Notes: a model not told the origin generated them from the letters alone. Numbered from the stretch's first letter, positions 46,704 to 61,200 are shown. The stretch is DNA of 64,000 bases from Hymenopellis radicata (GCA_015501595.1 JADNRX010000100.1:62001-126000), one strand, 5' to 3'. Numbers and translations: made by a program.

Positions 46704-48510
46704 CGTTTCCCAGTAGTCCAGGCTCCGCAAGACGTAAATAGATTCGGAGAATCAAGACCCTGATGCGCGAATACCCGCTGAGCCGAGAACTTTGAAAGTT
46801 CCCAGCCAATTATCGTGCCGCCACCCGGACTCATTTCCGTTTCCTACGCGAACTGAGCACCCTGACAACATAACAGCAACAGAAATAGCTCACAAATAAA
46901 CATTGAATGTGAAGTCTATGAAGGAACGCAGACCCGTTGTACGTAGGTAACTGGACACCAGTTGGACTTACCTCCTCCTCCAGAATGCACTGATTCTGCA
47001 TTCCTTTCGTTCGCGCCAAGTCTCCGCTGTACAAAATGCCGCAATCGTTTCAAGGAGAGGACCCTGATCGTCTGATGTGAATCATCTAGAATAAACAGAC
47101 GGGGAACTGAAAAAGTTACAGATTGGTATTTCGTGGCGGCGGACATTCGCACCGCTTCGCGTTGCGTTCTGGGCACGGAAAGTAGTCAGCGTTTACGTTC
47201 TAATCAAATATAATAGGGTCAGATTGAAATTGAAGCGAATGAACAACGGAAAAGGCACGAACCTTCTGAGAACCAGATTGAATTCAGGATTATTGTCGTG
47301 TGATTGTCAATTACGGCCAATATGACACCGCCAGTACGTCTAGACAAGGTATATACAGGTACCAGAGTCGCCAGATTGGGCAGGCTTTGGCGGGAAATGC
47401 GAATAAGGCAAAAGTGTCGGAGGGATGGAGGAGGAGAACGACCACTTGCGTCATTTCCCCGCATCCGAAAGTCAAGAGATAAGATAGGAAAGACCCCAGA
47501 CGCGTCATAGGGTCCAGGAAATCCTCGTGTTATCGATGCTCAGGGTCCAAGACGCCTCGCTGAGCGTTGACGCGAAAAGCGGGCGTAAAAGCGCGTCCCG
47601 TCGTCGAAGCACCGTCGGAATTAGGATTACGTAAGCCCCAGAACAATCTCCAAGTAAATTCAAGTATCCCAGAGCCCAGAGATAATGGAAATGCACGGGG
47701 TCGAGCGAGTGTAACCGCCCCAAGATCGGAATCGTCGTGGTTCGAGTTCAAGTTTACCCGATCACCTGGGGTGACCTGGGCTCGATCTATGACTTCCAAC
47801 ACGACATTTCCCCGTCAATTCCGAGACGATAGGACGCCTAGAACAGGTACCCAGATTGGTATACCCGCTGGGTGAGCGGAGTGAATATTCCACGTAGGAC
47901 ACGCGATATCCTCCTGGCGACAAGACGCACATCATCTTCAGGGTGCCGGATATCGATCGCACTAGTTTCTGGGCTCCCCTGGAAGGAAGTTTTAGAGAAG
48001 CACACATTTGGTATTTTGCTCACATTCACTTCGTGTTAATGTTGACATGTGGTCTATCGGTAAGTAGGTGAATTTCTCCGACTCTAGGTGTTTCCCATGT
48101 TTTAGTGGGATACTCTACTGTACTTTCTACAGTAGTTTAGGCATCTCTACTGTCTTTAACGAGTGTTTATTTTATGATGTACATTTTGTAATGAAGTCTA
48201 AGTAACACTTTTGAAGTGAATGGAGGCACTTTTCTTACTTTCGCGCAATAAAGAATAGGACAAATAGAGTTCATTTCTCGCGTAGTATACATGTAGATCG
48301 CTCTAACGGCGTAAAATCTACGTAGTCTTACTGGTTACAACAACCGCTACGCCGCGCTTTCGCTCCTAAGCCCGCCAATACGCCACATCAGAAGTGCTCC
48401 AGATCACCAAAGAGCAGGGCGGCAAGACGGCGACGCAGTCGCCCTCGCTACGAAACACCAAGACGTAAGTCCGGGAAGTGATCCAAGCAAAGTGAAAGGT
48501 ACGAACCTTT

Positions 48511-49137
48511 CTATTCCAATATTACTATTGAAGATGTCGGATCCTGACCTTCGCGTGCGGTAAAACTAGCGACCGAGGCGCTCGTATGGTCGTCGTCCTC
48601 ACTGTCTCCAAGCCAATCATGGACGGTGAAGTCGTAACAGCCGTTGCTTCTCGTGTGGCGCAATTTCTCGTCCAAAGTGTTGTATCCGCAGCAGTGAGAA
48701 GCCCGCAACGCGGGCGCAGCGGCGATTAGCCGCTGGTCACTGCTGCCAATATACTGAACGAATCATGAGCCGTCAGCTTAAGAATTCACGCAGGTAAAGG
48801 CACATACCCGAAATGAGGTCCCCGTCAAAGTTCCAAATGCGGCGAAAAAGCCGAACGCGAAGAGATTCAGATCTCCATCAATGGCGCAGTTTATCCGAGA
48901 GTGAGTCAACTGGCGGCGGTAAGTCCATGCGAGTAGGAAATCCAGCCAATAAGAGAATAGCCATGGGAAAAGAATGCGAAGTGAGGCACTTCGCCCTGCA
49001 GGAGTCCAGAATGAGAAGAGGACCGTGTCGCAATCAGGTATCGGATTTGAAGCGCGCGCGAAGGAGTCCAGTGTCAGGCGGACATCATGGAGGCCGCGAA
49101 GCGGCTGAATTGATTCCTGGTGCGGTGTCAGGCTCAA
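48511..49137 (-). other. two chained hydrophobic/acidic exon candidates, unit 2
   Basis: Counterpart of 35,777-36,403. The joined frame (FAAFGTLTGTSFR, YIGSSDQRLIAAAPALRASH, CYDFTVHDWLGDSEDDDH) is open here too, despite substitutions, and runs on to SIVILE and a stop. Confidence 0.35.
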
Positions 49138-51427
49138 AACGAGTCAATTCAAAGCCAAGACATACCGAATTTGATGGCAAGACGGCGCTGAATCTGGTGG
49201 AAATTCATGTCAGAAATACGCTTCGAAATGAAGCCGGAATTCTCACTTTTTCCTAGAAAAAAAGCCCGGCCGGCGAGGCCACCCCACGCCGTAGACGTTC
49301 AACAGCCTGTATTCAACAAGTCGAAGTCTTGAGGTAGGGAGGTACGGGGTGTGGCGGCCCCTCAAGGAGGCGGCGCAGCCGCCTCTTCGTCCACGCACGA
49401 AAGAACGTTCATTGCAAACGAGATCTCATCAGATCTACGTCCGAAATCAAGTCGGTTTGATCTACAAAGGGTCAGAAATAGTGACGAAAAGTGACGGAGA
49501 ATGGTACCTTTTTCTTGAAAAAAAAAGCCGGTCCGGCGAGGACAGCAGACGCTGCCCGAATTGCAGGACTCGGTCTCTCCAGTTCCAGAAGCTTCAAGCC
49601 GGTACCATCAGCGTGGAGGTATGCGTATCGGGGAGGCGGCGAAGCCGCCGCCATCGTCGTCGTCAAAGAGTTAACTACCTGCAATATTCGATCAAACTTG
49701 AAGCTGTCACAATCACCGGAGGAGGACCGCAGCCGCGCGAATTTCCGTAAGAATAGTACGTCAAGAAATAACTGTACAGCGAATTTCAAAACACACTTTT
49801 TCACTGACCCCCAAGCCTCTGCGGCGAGCAGATCCACGCTGCTCAAAGTCCACTTGTCCGTAATTCGTCCAAGTCGCGATTCGAAGAGCTCGAGAAGTCT
49901 ATAACCGGGGCGGTAAGTATTTGTGAGCAGAGATGACGCGTCGTTCCTAGCTGGAGTCAGTTTTCAACATAAGAAGGTGATGGTTCAAGACGAACCTTGG
50001 CCATCACGTGTGATCGGCGTGCTCTGCTCCTTCCGTTCCGACCATCATGTCGCGGACGTCTCCAGTGTCCCCACACTGAATCGACCCTCGGGGACCGGGG
50101 CATTTACCAATTGGCCTTCGTCGTCATTGCTGGTTGCATTGTGCTTCGCGTCTTATCCGAACGTCTTCTGTCTGCTCTGTCGGACCGACTGAGCCTTCTT
50201 GCTTCTGAAAGGAAAGTTGACGCACCTCGCTCCGACGAATACTATCTCTTCGACTAGTATCTCCTCGACATGCTATTTCCTCCTGCGAATTCTGACCCCG
50301 GGTCTGAACGAATTGAGCTGCTCTGCTCTGGGCGTGACTACCTAAAATCTGAGCCCGGATCTGGATGAATTGGGCGACTGTCTTCTCTGGCCGTGCGCCG
50401 CACGAGTCTTGAGTTTGCCTGTATTACGAAGACTGTATGAATCGTCAGCCGGCGAAGTGGGATAGTAAGGCGACGACTCACTTGCTGACATTCCCAAAAA
50501 TCGAAACCCGGATCTGGACGAATTGAGGGACCATCTCTACGTCGCGCGGGCCTTCAACACTCCCGTCAATACCCCTGGAACACCAAAGACTGTATGGAAT
50601 TTCAGAGGGCGAACCGACTCAAGGCGACTCCAACTGACTTACCGACTCTCGCTGAACACTCCCAAAATCTAAACCCCGAATCTGGACAGATTGAGCGACT
50701 TCCATCCGTCTCAGCAACCGTCTATGCTCGCCCCGTCACTGTTCCAAGAACGAAGACTTCGGCAACTCTGTGAATCTTCAGCGCCGAAACAACGTCAAGA
50801 CAAGGTAAGCTTACCATTCTCATTGAAACCATTGTAGAAGACTGAAAATACGCCGAGACGACAGAAATGGAGCAGACGAGCGGGACAAGTTGCTGGTGGG
50901 AGACATGATGGCGGGAGGGACATGACTTGCCGAACACCTGTATTCCTTACCAAACACGGCACATTTTCGCATTCGGGACTCTAGGCCTTGCTTCGTAAGA
51001 CCCTGTCCGGCACACCAAAAGTTGCTTTCCTGTCGCAAGTCATGATCAATCTCAGCGTCCGGTGTATTCATGAGATTGTTCTTGATTTTCCGCGTCGACC
51101 GACACTAAGAACACTATAGCAGTACCTTGCTATTCCGTGTACAAAGGTAAAAGTACCTCTGTTCCTAGAATAGTAAGGTACGTGAGGAGGTTCCCTGCAT
51201 GCTTCGAATATATTGCAATGACGGAGGAGAGGATTTCATTGACCTTGTAGCATAGTACTGAGAAGGCTTAAGAGGACATCGAGCATATTTATTGAAAGCT
51301 ACAAGTCCCCGCTATCGGATGATACAGCGGAGAAGTGAATCGGACACGAAGAAGTGTGGCGCAACGGTGTGCCAAGTCCGTGTGTACGTCAGTGGTCCGA
51401 TAGCGAAGTCACGGGAAATCGGTCTCG

Positions 51428-51447
51428 AGAGGGTATATAAACCCTCT
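51428..51447 (+). promoter_or_regulatory. TATA box inside a palindrome, unit 2
   Basis: Same AGAGGGT-ATATAA-ACCCTCT structure as in unit 1. Confidence 0.45.
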
Positions 51448-51783
51448 GGACAACAGCAGAGCCTCAGAGTCTTGTTCTCCTCCCACTGCATTAAACGGCA
51501 CGGGTCCTGGAAGCCAAGAGCTAACCTTCCGTCCACCGGGACGGCCGCGGGGCTCTTGGGGAAAGGGATCCGCATCAGACGTTCCACACTGTGGTACGCC
51601 GTCGTCAGACGTTCGCACAAAGCCCTCACTGAGGCCACCGGTCTAATCAACCGGTGAGAGCCAAGAGGAGCTCCGAGTTTCTCGGGGCACCTTTTCGGCT
51701 TATTGGGGCCCGTCAGGCCGGGCGCTAGCTGGCATTTTTTCTCCAGAAAACGTGGACTTGCGTTCATTTTCAAAAGCTTGCAC

Positions 51784-52177
51784 AGCCACCACCTTCGCAT
51801 ATTGCTAACTTTTCTCGAGTTTTGTACGGTAAGCTCTTCCAAATGATAACATGTTTCATTCCTCTGATTCCTAGCTGAACACTCCTCGTCGTTCAAGAGT
51901 TATTCGACGTCCACGATGCCCGAGTCAGCACAGCCACAGTGGCGTCGAGTAGCGCGCGCACACAGGCGACGACGTGCGTTAGCCACCACCTTCGCATATT
52001 GCTAACTTTTCTTCGATTTTTGTACGTTGTCCTACGGTAGGCTCTTTCAAAGGATAACAAGTTTCATTGCTAATTGTACACACGCAGTCGTTCAAGAGAT
52101 ATTCAACGCCCGAGTCAGCACAGCCACGCTCCCAGGTGCGTCCATCGCGCGCGCACAGAGGATACTTACCTGACGGA
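51784..52177. repeat. 197 bp two-copy tandem repeat, end of unit 2
   Basis: AGCCACCACCTTCGCATATT starts at 51,784 and again at 51,981. Both copies continue with GCTAACTTTTCT, a GTA.G.TAGGCTCTT.C block, GTTTCATT and a CGTTCAAGAG block. Confidence 0.7.
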
Positions 52178-52361
52178 CGGCGCGCGGTATAGAGGAGACG
52201 CCCCGAGACGCACTCCGCACCCCCAGAGGCGAGAAGAGCACTCCCACGAAGATCTAGAGGAGACGCACCTGTGACATTGCTCCGACCACTCCTCGCTTGC
52301 TGCAAATAGGCAATCTACGGAAACCCGCGCACGGCTCCTGCGAAGATGTTAGCATTAACGA

Positions 52362-55280
52362 TTAAGCATCAACAAAAATGAGAATGTTCAAAAAAGACCG
52401 AACCAACTGAGTCGAGTTTGAATAAGTCTTCATATCGCCCCGACGCTCCAGGGCGACCTTCGCGCGCATGATCTGGAGCAGGAAGCCATAGATATGCGTG
52501 AAGATATAGATCAGCGGAAATGGTACCGCGTACTCGACAAGGAGGCCTTCTAGTCCTCTAACGGTTCGGCCGACAGATTTATGCTTGCTTCCGCGATACG
52601 ACAACCGAACAAGCGACAGTTGAACCCACTCTCCAGCGCCGATGTTCACACTCGCCTCGACGACGTCGGTGAAAGTGGTGTTGAGGAAATGGAAATCGCT
52701 CCAATGCTGTTGACTGTCCATCTGCGATAATCAGCCAACTCCAAAACGACACGAGCCAAACGAGTTCACCTTTGCAAACAGAACATCACAAAAGTGGCTC
52801 ATCGCATCTCCCTTCCTCATCAGATAAAGATCCTGGATGGTGCTCAGATGCCTCCAGAAATCACATTCCCCAACCACGGCTTTCGACAGCGCCAAGCCCG
52901 TGCTCTGGCAGTACGGCGCGAGCTCATCATGGATGAGACTTGATAGCGTATCGATAGACACCGAAAACAACCCACTCGCTTCATCCTGATCTGCACCGCC
53001 AGCCACCAACTCTGCCAGCGAGCGCCACTGCCATTCAATGCCGCTCACCCCAACACCCAGAGCCTTCAGCAAGCCCACCGCCTTGCCAGACGCCAGCACA
53101 GGCTCAGCCACAGGCCGAAAGAACGTCGGCAATCCCTTGCGGCGGCCATCCTCTTCGTCCTCGTAACGCAGCGTGTACCCTTCCGTCCAGTAATCCGGAT
53201 CCAGCAGCCCCACTCCAAACGCACCGGAACCCAAGCCGTTGCTCTCAATGAAAAACTCGTCGTCTAGGTCATTGATATCCCCAATGCCCATGCCGTCTTT
53301 CAACCATTGACCCACCATGCTCCAAAGCGGCTCAGAGCTTCGGATGAAGACTCTCATTACGACACCTGCAGTGATACGCTCGCCGCGTTCCAGGTTCTCC
53401 TGTATCACAGCGAAGAGCCGATCCAACAAAGCAGCCGTAGTCGTCGACGGCGATGCCCTCGGTGAATGGTCTTGCCCAAAGACACTTCGCACGACGCTTA
53501 ATAACACAGAAAAGGCACCTTCGAACTTGTCGCGTGTCTGGACCTCCAGCGACAACAAACTCACGACGAGGCTTGCCCCGGCAATGCCCCATTAGTAGCC
53601 AAAACAATCTGTTCCTCCTTTTCTGCACACCAGGTATCTAAAAGACGTAGCTCAGCGTCCACTGCATCGGCGAACGCCTCCAATGTTCGCGTCTTCGACG
53701 GTGTGCTGAAAACTCGTGTGACAAGTTACGCAGGTGCTTTAGGCAGGTACATCGCTCGCCGAGGGACGCCAGGATGGAAGCCTGGATGCGAGGGAGAGAT
53801 GCAGTAATCTCGGTGTTGCCTTGTACGCGTCATTTTGCCAGTGAAGCATTACGTTGCTGCGACCTTGTAAAGCTATCAGTACTTCCCGCACAGCGTCATG
53901 TTCGTAGATGTATTTCTAGGACTTTGGATTAGAGACGTGGAATACGCGAGTGCAAGCAGGCTTACGTCGGCTAGGTGCACAAATTCAGTTGGGACAGCTC
54001 GATTGCGCCCCATCACGTTCTGTAATGTTGGTCCTAACCAAGTTGTTAGGACGTCAAGACGTCAATAACGGCCGCTCCGTACCTAATGTACTAGCATTAC
54101 CAATATCAAATCTCGTGCTCATGCCCTGCACAGGCATCCTCCAGTCACTGCGCCAATACTGTCTGGCCTGAAGGTCCTCGACCTCTTTTCGATGAAGCAC
54201 AGATAACCGTATGTCCGGAAGTGACGGTGTAAAAGCCGGCGAAGACGTCGGGGAAGGTGATCTTGGTGGTGTGGGCGACGAGCGCTCGATATCGATGTCG
54301 TCCGAGTGAAGAGACCAAAGAGAGGACGCGTCACTGTCTGAGTCTGGTTCTCGCTGATTCTTGATGCTCCCTGGTGGCATCCCGTATACGCCTTCCCAAT
54401 GTTCTCCTTCGAATGGGTCGTCTTCTAGGATCTTCTTCCATGTCAGAACCTCTACGGCAGGAGGAGGAGCGTTGAGATTGAAGAGATATGATGACGCATA
54501 GGTTGAGGTGCTAGACTCGGGCGCGTTTGCTAAACAAAACTACTTTGTAGATCAGGCAAGTGAATCTGAGTAGTATGCCGACTTACGAGCAACTGCAGAT
54601 GGGATGGTAAAGCCTATCGCAAGTCAGACGTCGTCGCGAACGACAATGCTTGATGTACCTTTATTTCCTGATCAAGGTCGTGTTCCTTTTCAAAGTTCTC
54701 TTTCAGACGTTTGTAAGACGTTTCAAGTGCGTCTGCAAGGGCGTCGTGGGACTGTATTCGAGCCTTTTGCACATGTCTAGTCGAGTAATCAATGAATCTA
54801 GCTCGACATTGACGCGTAGTGAGGCGCACCCACCATCGTTCTGTCCGCTGCGGCCTGCTCAATAGTGACCCCAACCTTGTTGAGCATTGTGCCCTCAAGA
54901 CTGAGGCTTCGGGTCGCGTAGTCGATGCTGGAGTGGTATTCCGTCTCGTCTTCATCGCCTTGGAGGTTGCGAACCAGTTGTTCGCACAGTGACACAATTT
55001 TCAGATGATTGGCCCGCAATTGACGCGACTGAGGGCGTGCGGTAAGGCGGGATATTGGGCGCATGGAGGCACTCGACACCAGGCGTATGCCTTGGCTCGT
55101 TGAAGGTCGTATTCCTTGACTCGAAGATGGTCGTATGGTACCGCTATACGGATGGTGTATTGACTGGCTGGAAGACGGCCGTACAGTTTGGTTCGGAGTC
55201 GCGCGCGGCGTGACACTCGAGACCGGCCGTCTGGACGCAGCAGATGCCGGTCGTGGTCTGTCCGCACTCGTTGGCCTCAT
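52362..55280 (-). pseudogene. gamma-tubulin complex component, truncated copy 3
   Basis: Same layout as copy 2 and also lacking the final C-terminal exons. The core frame is interrupted near 53,570 by a one-base loss in a G/C run (GAGGCTTGCC against GAGGGCTTGCC in copy 2), near 53,721 (ACAAG against ACAAAG) and near 53,785 (GCCTGGATG against GCCTGAGATG). The N-terminal exon breaks after TIEQAAADRTM. The parts still open match copies 1 and 2 (GLPTFFRPVAEPVLASGKAV, WTEGYTLRYEDEEDG). At many sites it agrees with copy 1 rather than with its neighbour, copy 2. Non-functional as written. Confidence 0.8.
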
Positions 55281-58200
55281 CGGTGGGGCTGCTCTTCGTG
55301 GTTGTGATCAAAGATCGGTGGTCACGACTCTGTCACCGACCACCACCATGGCATCCGATTTCAGCACTTGCCACTATTGTCAGAGGCTTTGTCCCTCTTC
55401 GACCGCTCGTTGAACTTGGGATTAGAGAGTTACAGCTCGGATGACGGAAGGCTAAACGTTGACTTGATCAGGCCTGGAAGCTGCAGGCAAGCCTTCTACT
55501 CTCTTGCTTCTTACGCTAAACACCGTATCTCTCTACATAGGAGGCATCCAATCATGGACTTCCTGTTCGCTGGTTGTAGGAGAGCTGCTTCGTCTAGGCC
55601 GAGAGTTCTGTGTTGGTGTCTCCATATCCCCCGAGAGGTGCGTGATATTGTCTTTTTACGCGCCTTTGCCAGAATTGACTATTCACCAGACCTGGGACCA
55701 GTTTCTAATGCCACTGCGAGGACAAGGCCATGCTCCCGGCAACGTTCGACCTGCTTAAACCGGTGCAGAGCCATCCAACCAAACTACTTAGCACGTAGTC
55801 ACGTCTTTCTCATCGAGTAATGTAGGCGCCAGTAGCGAGAAACTCGCAGTTCCGACAGAAATAATATCCAAGCAGTTCGACTGCGATGACCTCTACCTAT
55901 TGCCAACAAACGCTAAGTTTGCAGCAAGCCGTCTCCTCGTCCTCAACCCTTACCTCTCGGCGAGTCAATTGAAACTTTCCTCGCTCTCAATTTCAAGTCA
56001 CGCAGGGGAACTGAGCGGATACTGTTCCTGTGAACGAATCATTAGCAGAGTTTAGCGTGAGGAATAGTCGACGCACCATTCGCAAAGGTAACGAAGCTGC
56101 GAATTACGATACTCTACTGTAGTAAATGTAACAAGCTAGTCGAAATGGTCTAACTAGTCCCTCCCTCGAAGGAAACTGCAGTAAGAGGTTAGGAAAGCTG
56201 TTACAACTAGGAGTAAAGAAGGCTTACCCGACCATGGAATGCGTGATATCGCGAACACAGCACGGCGACGAGGTAGACGCCGCGTTGCGTACATCTGCCA
56301 GGAAACAACAAGTGTCAAGATCAGAGTAAACCTGCATAATGGCAACCAAGACTCACCGATATCATTCTAGCATCCGAACAGTTCGCACAACAGTAGCGAG
56401 AACACATACAAGGACAACCTGTCGCACGTAGATGAAACAAATTTCACATCCCCGTCGCAGAGCCAGGAAGTCGCGAACGTTAACCGATTAGCGAATGCCT
56501 GGTGCGGAGCCAAGCGTCCCACGTTCACGTCGACCACATTGAAAAGTCCAGTATTTGACTGGCCGCCGAGTCGAGGTATTACTATTAGTAAAAGCTGACC
56601 GTAACGTCAGTATTGAATGTGATATCATATCAAATGACACTTACAATTGAACAAGAGGGCGGGACGCGACATCCTTCCTGTAAATACGTGAGTAAAAGCG
56701 TAGTAAGTATAGTGGTGATGGACAGCTCACCGATGAAATCGAAAGTAAAGGTCAGCCCCCAATAGGACAAGGTGACGGTATAACCACACTCTCAAGGCCA
56801 TAAGTTTCCCCGCCGTCTCGTGGATCACTGGCAGCCGGCGCGAAGCCAAACTGTTGTTCACCGGCACAGAGCCAAATGATTCCGTTGACGTTGCGAGCAG
56901 GTCGGTGAACACCGTCCTGCAGAAACACAAAGTGGTGAGTAGTCGTACAACAAGAAAAGGAAAGCCTTACCGACGTGAACAGGGCAGCGGTAAGGTTACA
57001 TTAATACCAGTCGATAAGGAGAGTGTTACGAAGAGGGCTATGCGACTTACCTTGGTGTTTACATTACTGAGCGGCCCAAGAACACAAGATATCAGGCCAT
57101 CCCACGGCGTCCCGAACAAGAGGTGTTACAAAGTTCTAGGCTCTAGAGCAGTAAGTCAAATGAAAGAACGGCAGGGGCGAGTCTAACATACCTCTTCTTG
57201 GTGTTGTCTAGACTAAGACTATATTACTGTAAGAGTTAGACTTCGGCGGCGACGAAGACTGTAACAAGACAAGCGTACCAGGTACGCAAACAGTTCCTAG
57301 TTGAACGGGAGATCATGGAGTCGCGTCTTGTCTGACGATTTATCCAGAGGCGGGCGGAACCGAGGCCAGTCGGACTGTGATGGGAATGAGTTTCAAGAGT
57401 CGTAGAAGAGGAAATCAGCGACTCACCGTGCTAGCCGAGGCGGCGAGCTTCCAGTCCAGAGTCGATAGTCGTGTCGATGGACTGGAAAGCCACGGTAAGT
57501 CAAGCATTACAACGAAGACATAAGAGAGCTTCTGTGGTTCTTTGAGGAGGTCGACAAACATTCCACGGGTGATGCCAGTCGGCGAAGGCTGCACGGTCAA
57601 CGTCTGGGAAAGCATCTTCGACGTGTGCAGTCGACTAAACCCGCGGGACAGCGTCGGCAGGTTTGTCCGTGAGAGCTGCAGATTTATTCCCGAAATGGAA
57701 CCCCTTCAACGGCGGGTTAGGCCTACGACTTTCGGGAGTTCAGAACCAATGGACAAGAGGGACAACAAAAGACGTACCAATGGTGAAGGCCTGACGACAA
57801 GTGGGTCTACGACGAGGTAAACCGTTGATACCACAGTAAGGAATAAAAAACGCACCAGAGAACGATGCTCGAGCCCGTATTGGCATTCTACACCCCCCAC
57901 CCCCGTTCGACGCGACAATTTCAACGACGCGGCGGAATCCTGCACGAAAAGCCCTTTCAGTAAGACGGTCAACAACAATCAAATGGAACAAACGAACCAG
58001 TCTCCCGAATAGCAATGAGAGCGGGCGTCGCGAGCGGCGACGAAAATAAAGGAAGCCTGTTGAAATGTTAGCCAGCTCAGCGACGTGTACAGGTCAAAGA
58101 CGACGAACCAGAGCGGTGAGAAACGGGCTCGAGGGCGGGGCGCTGTAGGCAAGATCGAGTCAACAAGAGTGGTATGATGGTGGTAGGAAGAAACCCACCT

Positions 58201-61200
58201 GTCACGTCAACGTGACCTTTTTGAACGCGTCGGGGTGGCGATGGAGAGCGCGTCGGCAGCGACGTCGAGAGCAATGCTGGCAATGAGGAAACAGTGATAT
58301 AAGACATGGGCATGAACGAGGGAGAAGGCAGGTCGAAAGTGGGAAGAAAGGAAGGAAGTAGGTGATGATAGACTTTGGAGGGATTCCATGGCCTTATATA
58401 TCGTTTCCCAGTAGTCCAGGCTCCGCAAGACGTAAATAGATTCGGAGAATCAAGACCCTGATGCGCGAATACCCGCTGAGCCGAGAACTTTGAAAGTTCC
58501 CAGCCAATTATCGTGCCGCCACCCGGACTCATTTCCGTTTTCCTACGCGAACTGAGCACCCTGACAACATAACAGCAACAGAAATAGCTCACAAATAAAC
58601 ATTGAATGTGAAGTCTATGAAGGAACGCAGACCCGTTGTACGTAGGTAACTGGACACCAGTTGGACTTACCTCCTCCTCCAGAATGCACTGATTCTGCAT
58701 TCCTTTCGTTCGCGCCAAGTCTCCGCTGTACAAAATGCCGCAATCGTTTCAAGGAGAGGACCCTGATCGTCTGATGTGAATCAATCTAGAATAAAACAGA
58801 CGGGGAACTGAAAAAGTTACAGATTGGTATTTCGTGGCGGCGGACATTCGCACCGCTTCGCGTTGCGTTCTGGGCACGGAAAGTAGTCAGCGTTTACGTT
58901 CTAATCAAATATAATAGGGTCAGATTGAAATTGAAGCGAATGAACAACGGAAAAGGCACGAACCTTCTGAGAACCAGATTGAATTCAGGATTATTGTCGT
59001 GTGATTGTCAATTACGGCCAATATGACACCGCCAGTACGTCTAGACAAGGTATATACAGGTACCAGAGTCGCCAGATTGGGCAGGCTTTGGCGGGAAATG
59101 CGAATAAGGCAAAAGTGTCGGAGGGATGGAGGAGGAGAACGACCACTTGCGTCATTTCCCCGCATCCGAAAGTCAAGAGATAAGATAGGAAAGACCCCAG
59201 ACGCGTCATAGGGTCCAGGAAATCCTCGTGTTATCGATGCTCAGGGTCCAAGACGCCTCGCTGAGCGTTGACGCGAAAAGCGGGCGTAAAAGCGCGTCCC
59301 GTCGTCGAAGCACCGTCGGAATTAGGATTACGTAAGCCCCAGAACAATCTCCAAGTAAATTCAAGTATCCCAGAGCCCAGAGATAATGGAAATGCACGGG
59401 GTCGAGCGAGTGTAACCGCCCCAAGATCGGAATCGTCGTGGTTCGAGTTCAAGTTTACCCGATCACCTGGGGTGACCTGGGCTCGATCTATGACTTCCAA
59501 CACGACATTTCCCCGTCAATTCCGAGACGATAGGACGCCTAGAACAGGTACCCAGATTGGTATACCCGCTGGGTGAGCGGAGTGAATATTCCACGTAGGA
59601 CACGCGATATCCTCCTGGCGACAAGACGCACATCATCTTCAGGGTCCGGATATCGATCGCACTAGTTTCTGGGCTCCCCTGGAAGGAAGTTTTAGAGAAG
59701 CACACATTTGGTATTTTGCTCACATTCACTTCGTGTTAATGTTGACATGTGGTCTATCGGTAAGTAGGTGAATTTCTCCGACTCTAGGTGTTTCCCATGT
59801 TTTAGTGGGATACTCTACTGTACTTTCTACAGTAGTTTAGGCATCTCTACTGTCTTTAACGAGTGTTTATTTTATGATGTACATTTTGTAATGAAGTCTA
59901 AGTAACACTTTTGAAGTGAATGGAGGCACTTTTCTTACTTTCGCGCAATAAAGAATAGGACAAATAGAGTTCATTTCTCGCGTAGTATACATGTAGATCG
60001 CTCTAACGGCGTAAAATCTACGTAGTCTTACTGGTTACAACAACCGCTACGCCGCGCTTTCGCTCCTAAGCCCGCCAATACGCCACATCAGAAGTGCTCC
60101 AGATCACCAAAGAGCAGGGCGGCAAGACGGCGACGCAGTCGCCCTCGCTACGAAATACCAAGACGTAAGTCCGGGAAGTGATCGAAGCAAAGTGAAAGGT
60201 ACGAACCTTCTATTCCAATATTACTATTGAAGATGTCGGATCCTGACCTTCGCGTGCGGTAAAACTAGCGACCGAGGCGCTCGTATGGTCGTCGTCCTCA
60301 CTGTCTCCAAGCCAATCATGGACGGTGAAGTCGTAACAGCCGTTGCTTCTCGTGTGGCGCAATTTCTCGTCCAAGTGTTGTATCCGCAGCAGTGAGAAGC
60401 CCGCAACGCGGGCGCAGCGGCGATTAGCCGCTGGTCACTGCTGCCAATATACTGAACGAATCATGAGCCGTCAGCTAAGAATTCACGCAGGTAAAGGCAC
60501 ATACCCGAAATGAGGTCCCCGTCAAAGTTCCAAATGCGGCGAAAAAGCCGAACGCGAAGAGATTCAGATCTCCATCAATGGCGCAGTTTATCCGAGAGTG
60601 AGTCAACTGGCGGCGGTAAGTCCATGCGAGTAGGAAATCCAGCCAATAAGAGAATAGCCATGGGAAAAGAATGCGAAGTGAGGCACTTCGCCCTGCAGGA
60701 GTCCAGAATGAGAAGAGGACCGTGTCGCAATCAGGTATCGGATTTGAAGCGCGCGCGAAGGAGTCCAGTGTCAGGCGGACATCATGGAGGCCGCGAAGCG
60801 GCTGAATTGATTCCTGGTGCGGTGTCAGGCTCAAAACGAGTCAATTCAAAGCCAAGACATACCGAATTTGATGGCAAGACGGCGCTGAATCTGGTGGAAA
60901 TTCATGTCAGAAATACGCTTCGAAATGAAGCCGGAATTCTCACTTTTTCCTAGAAAAAAAGCCCGGCCGGCGAGGCCACCCCACGCCGTAGACGTTCAAC
61001 AGCCTGTATTCAACAAGTCGAAGTCTTGAGGTAGGGAGGTACGGGGTGTGGCGGCCCCTCAAGGAGGCGGCGCAGCCGCCTCTTCGTCCACGCACGAAAG
61101 AACGTTCATTGCAAACGAGATCTCATCAGATCTACGTCCGAAATCAAGTCGGTTTGATCTACAAAGGGTCAGAAATAGTGACGAAAAGTGACGGAGAATG

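Larger units (their letters stand above)
40613..52330. repeat. tandem array, unit 2 (11,718 bp)
   Basis: It starts ACGGCTCCTGCGAAGATGTT and repeats at 52,331. The left 3.3 kb is the truncated GCP gene and the right 8.3 kb is the unresolved arm. The right arm is nearly identical to unit 3: I noticed only about a dozen differences, mostly one-base homopolymer changes. Confidence 0.92.
43990..52330. other. right arm of unit 2: unresolved gene-like DNA
   Basis: Counterpart of 31.1-39.46 kb. It carries the same splice-like sites, hairpins, TATA palindrome and repeats, but a different version of the variable segment. No ORF above about 200 codons has a recognised domain. Confidence 0.4.
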
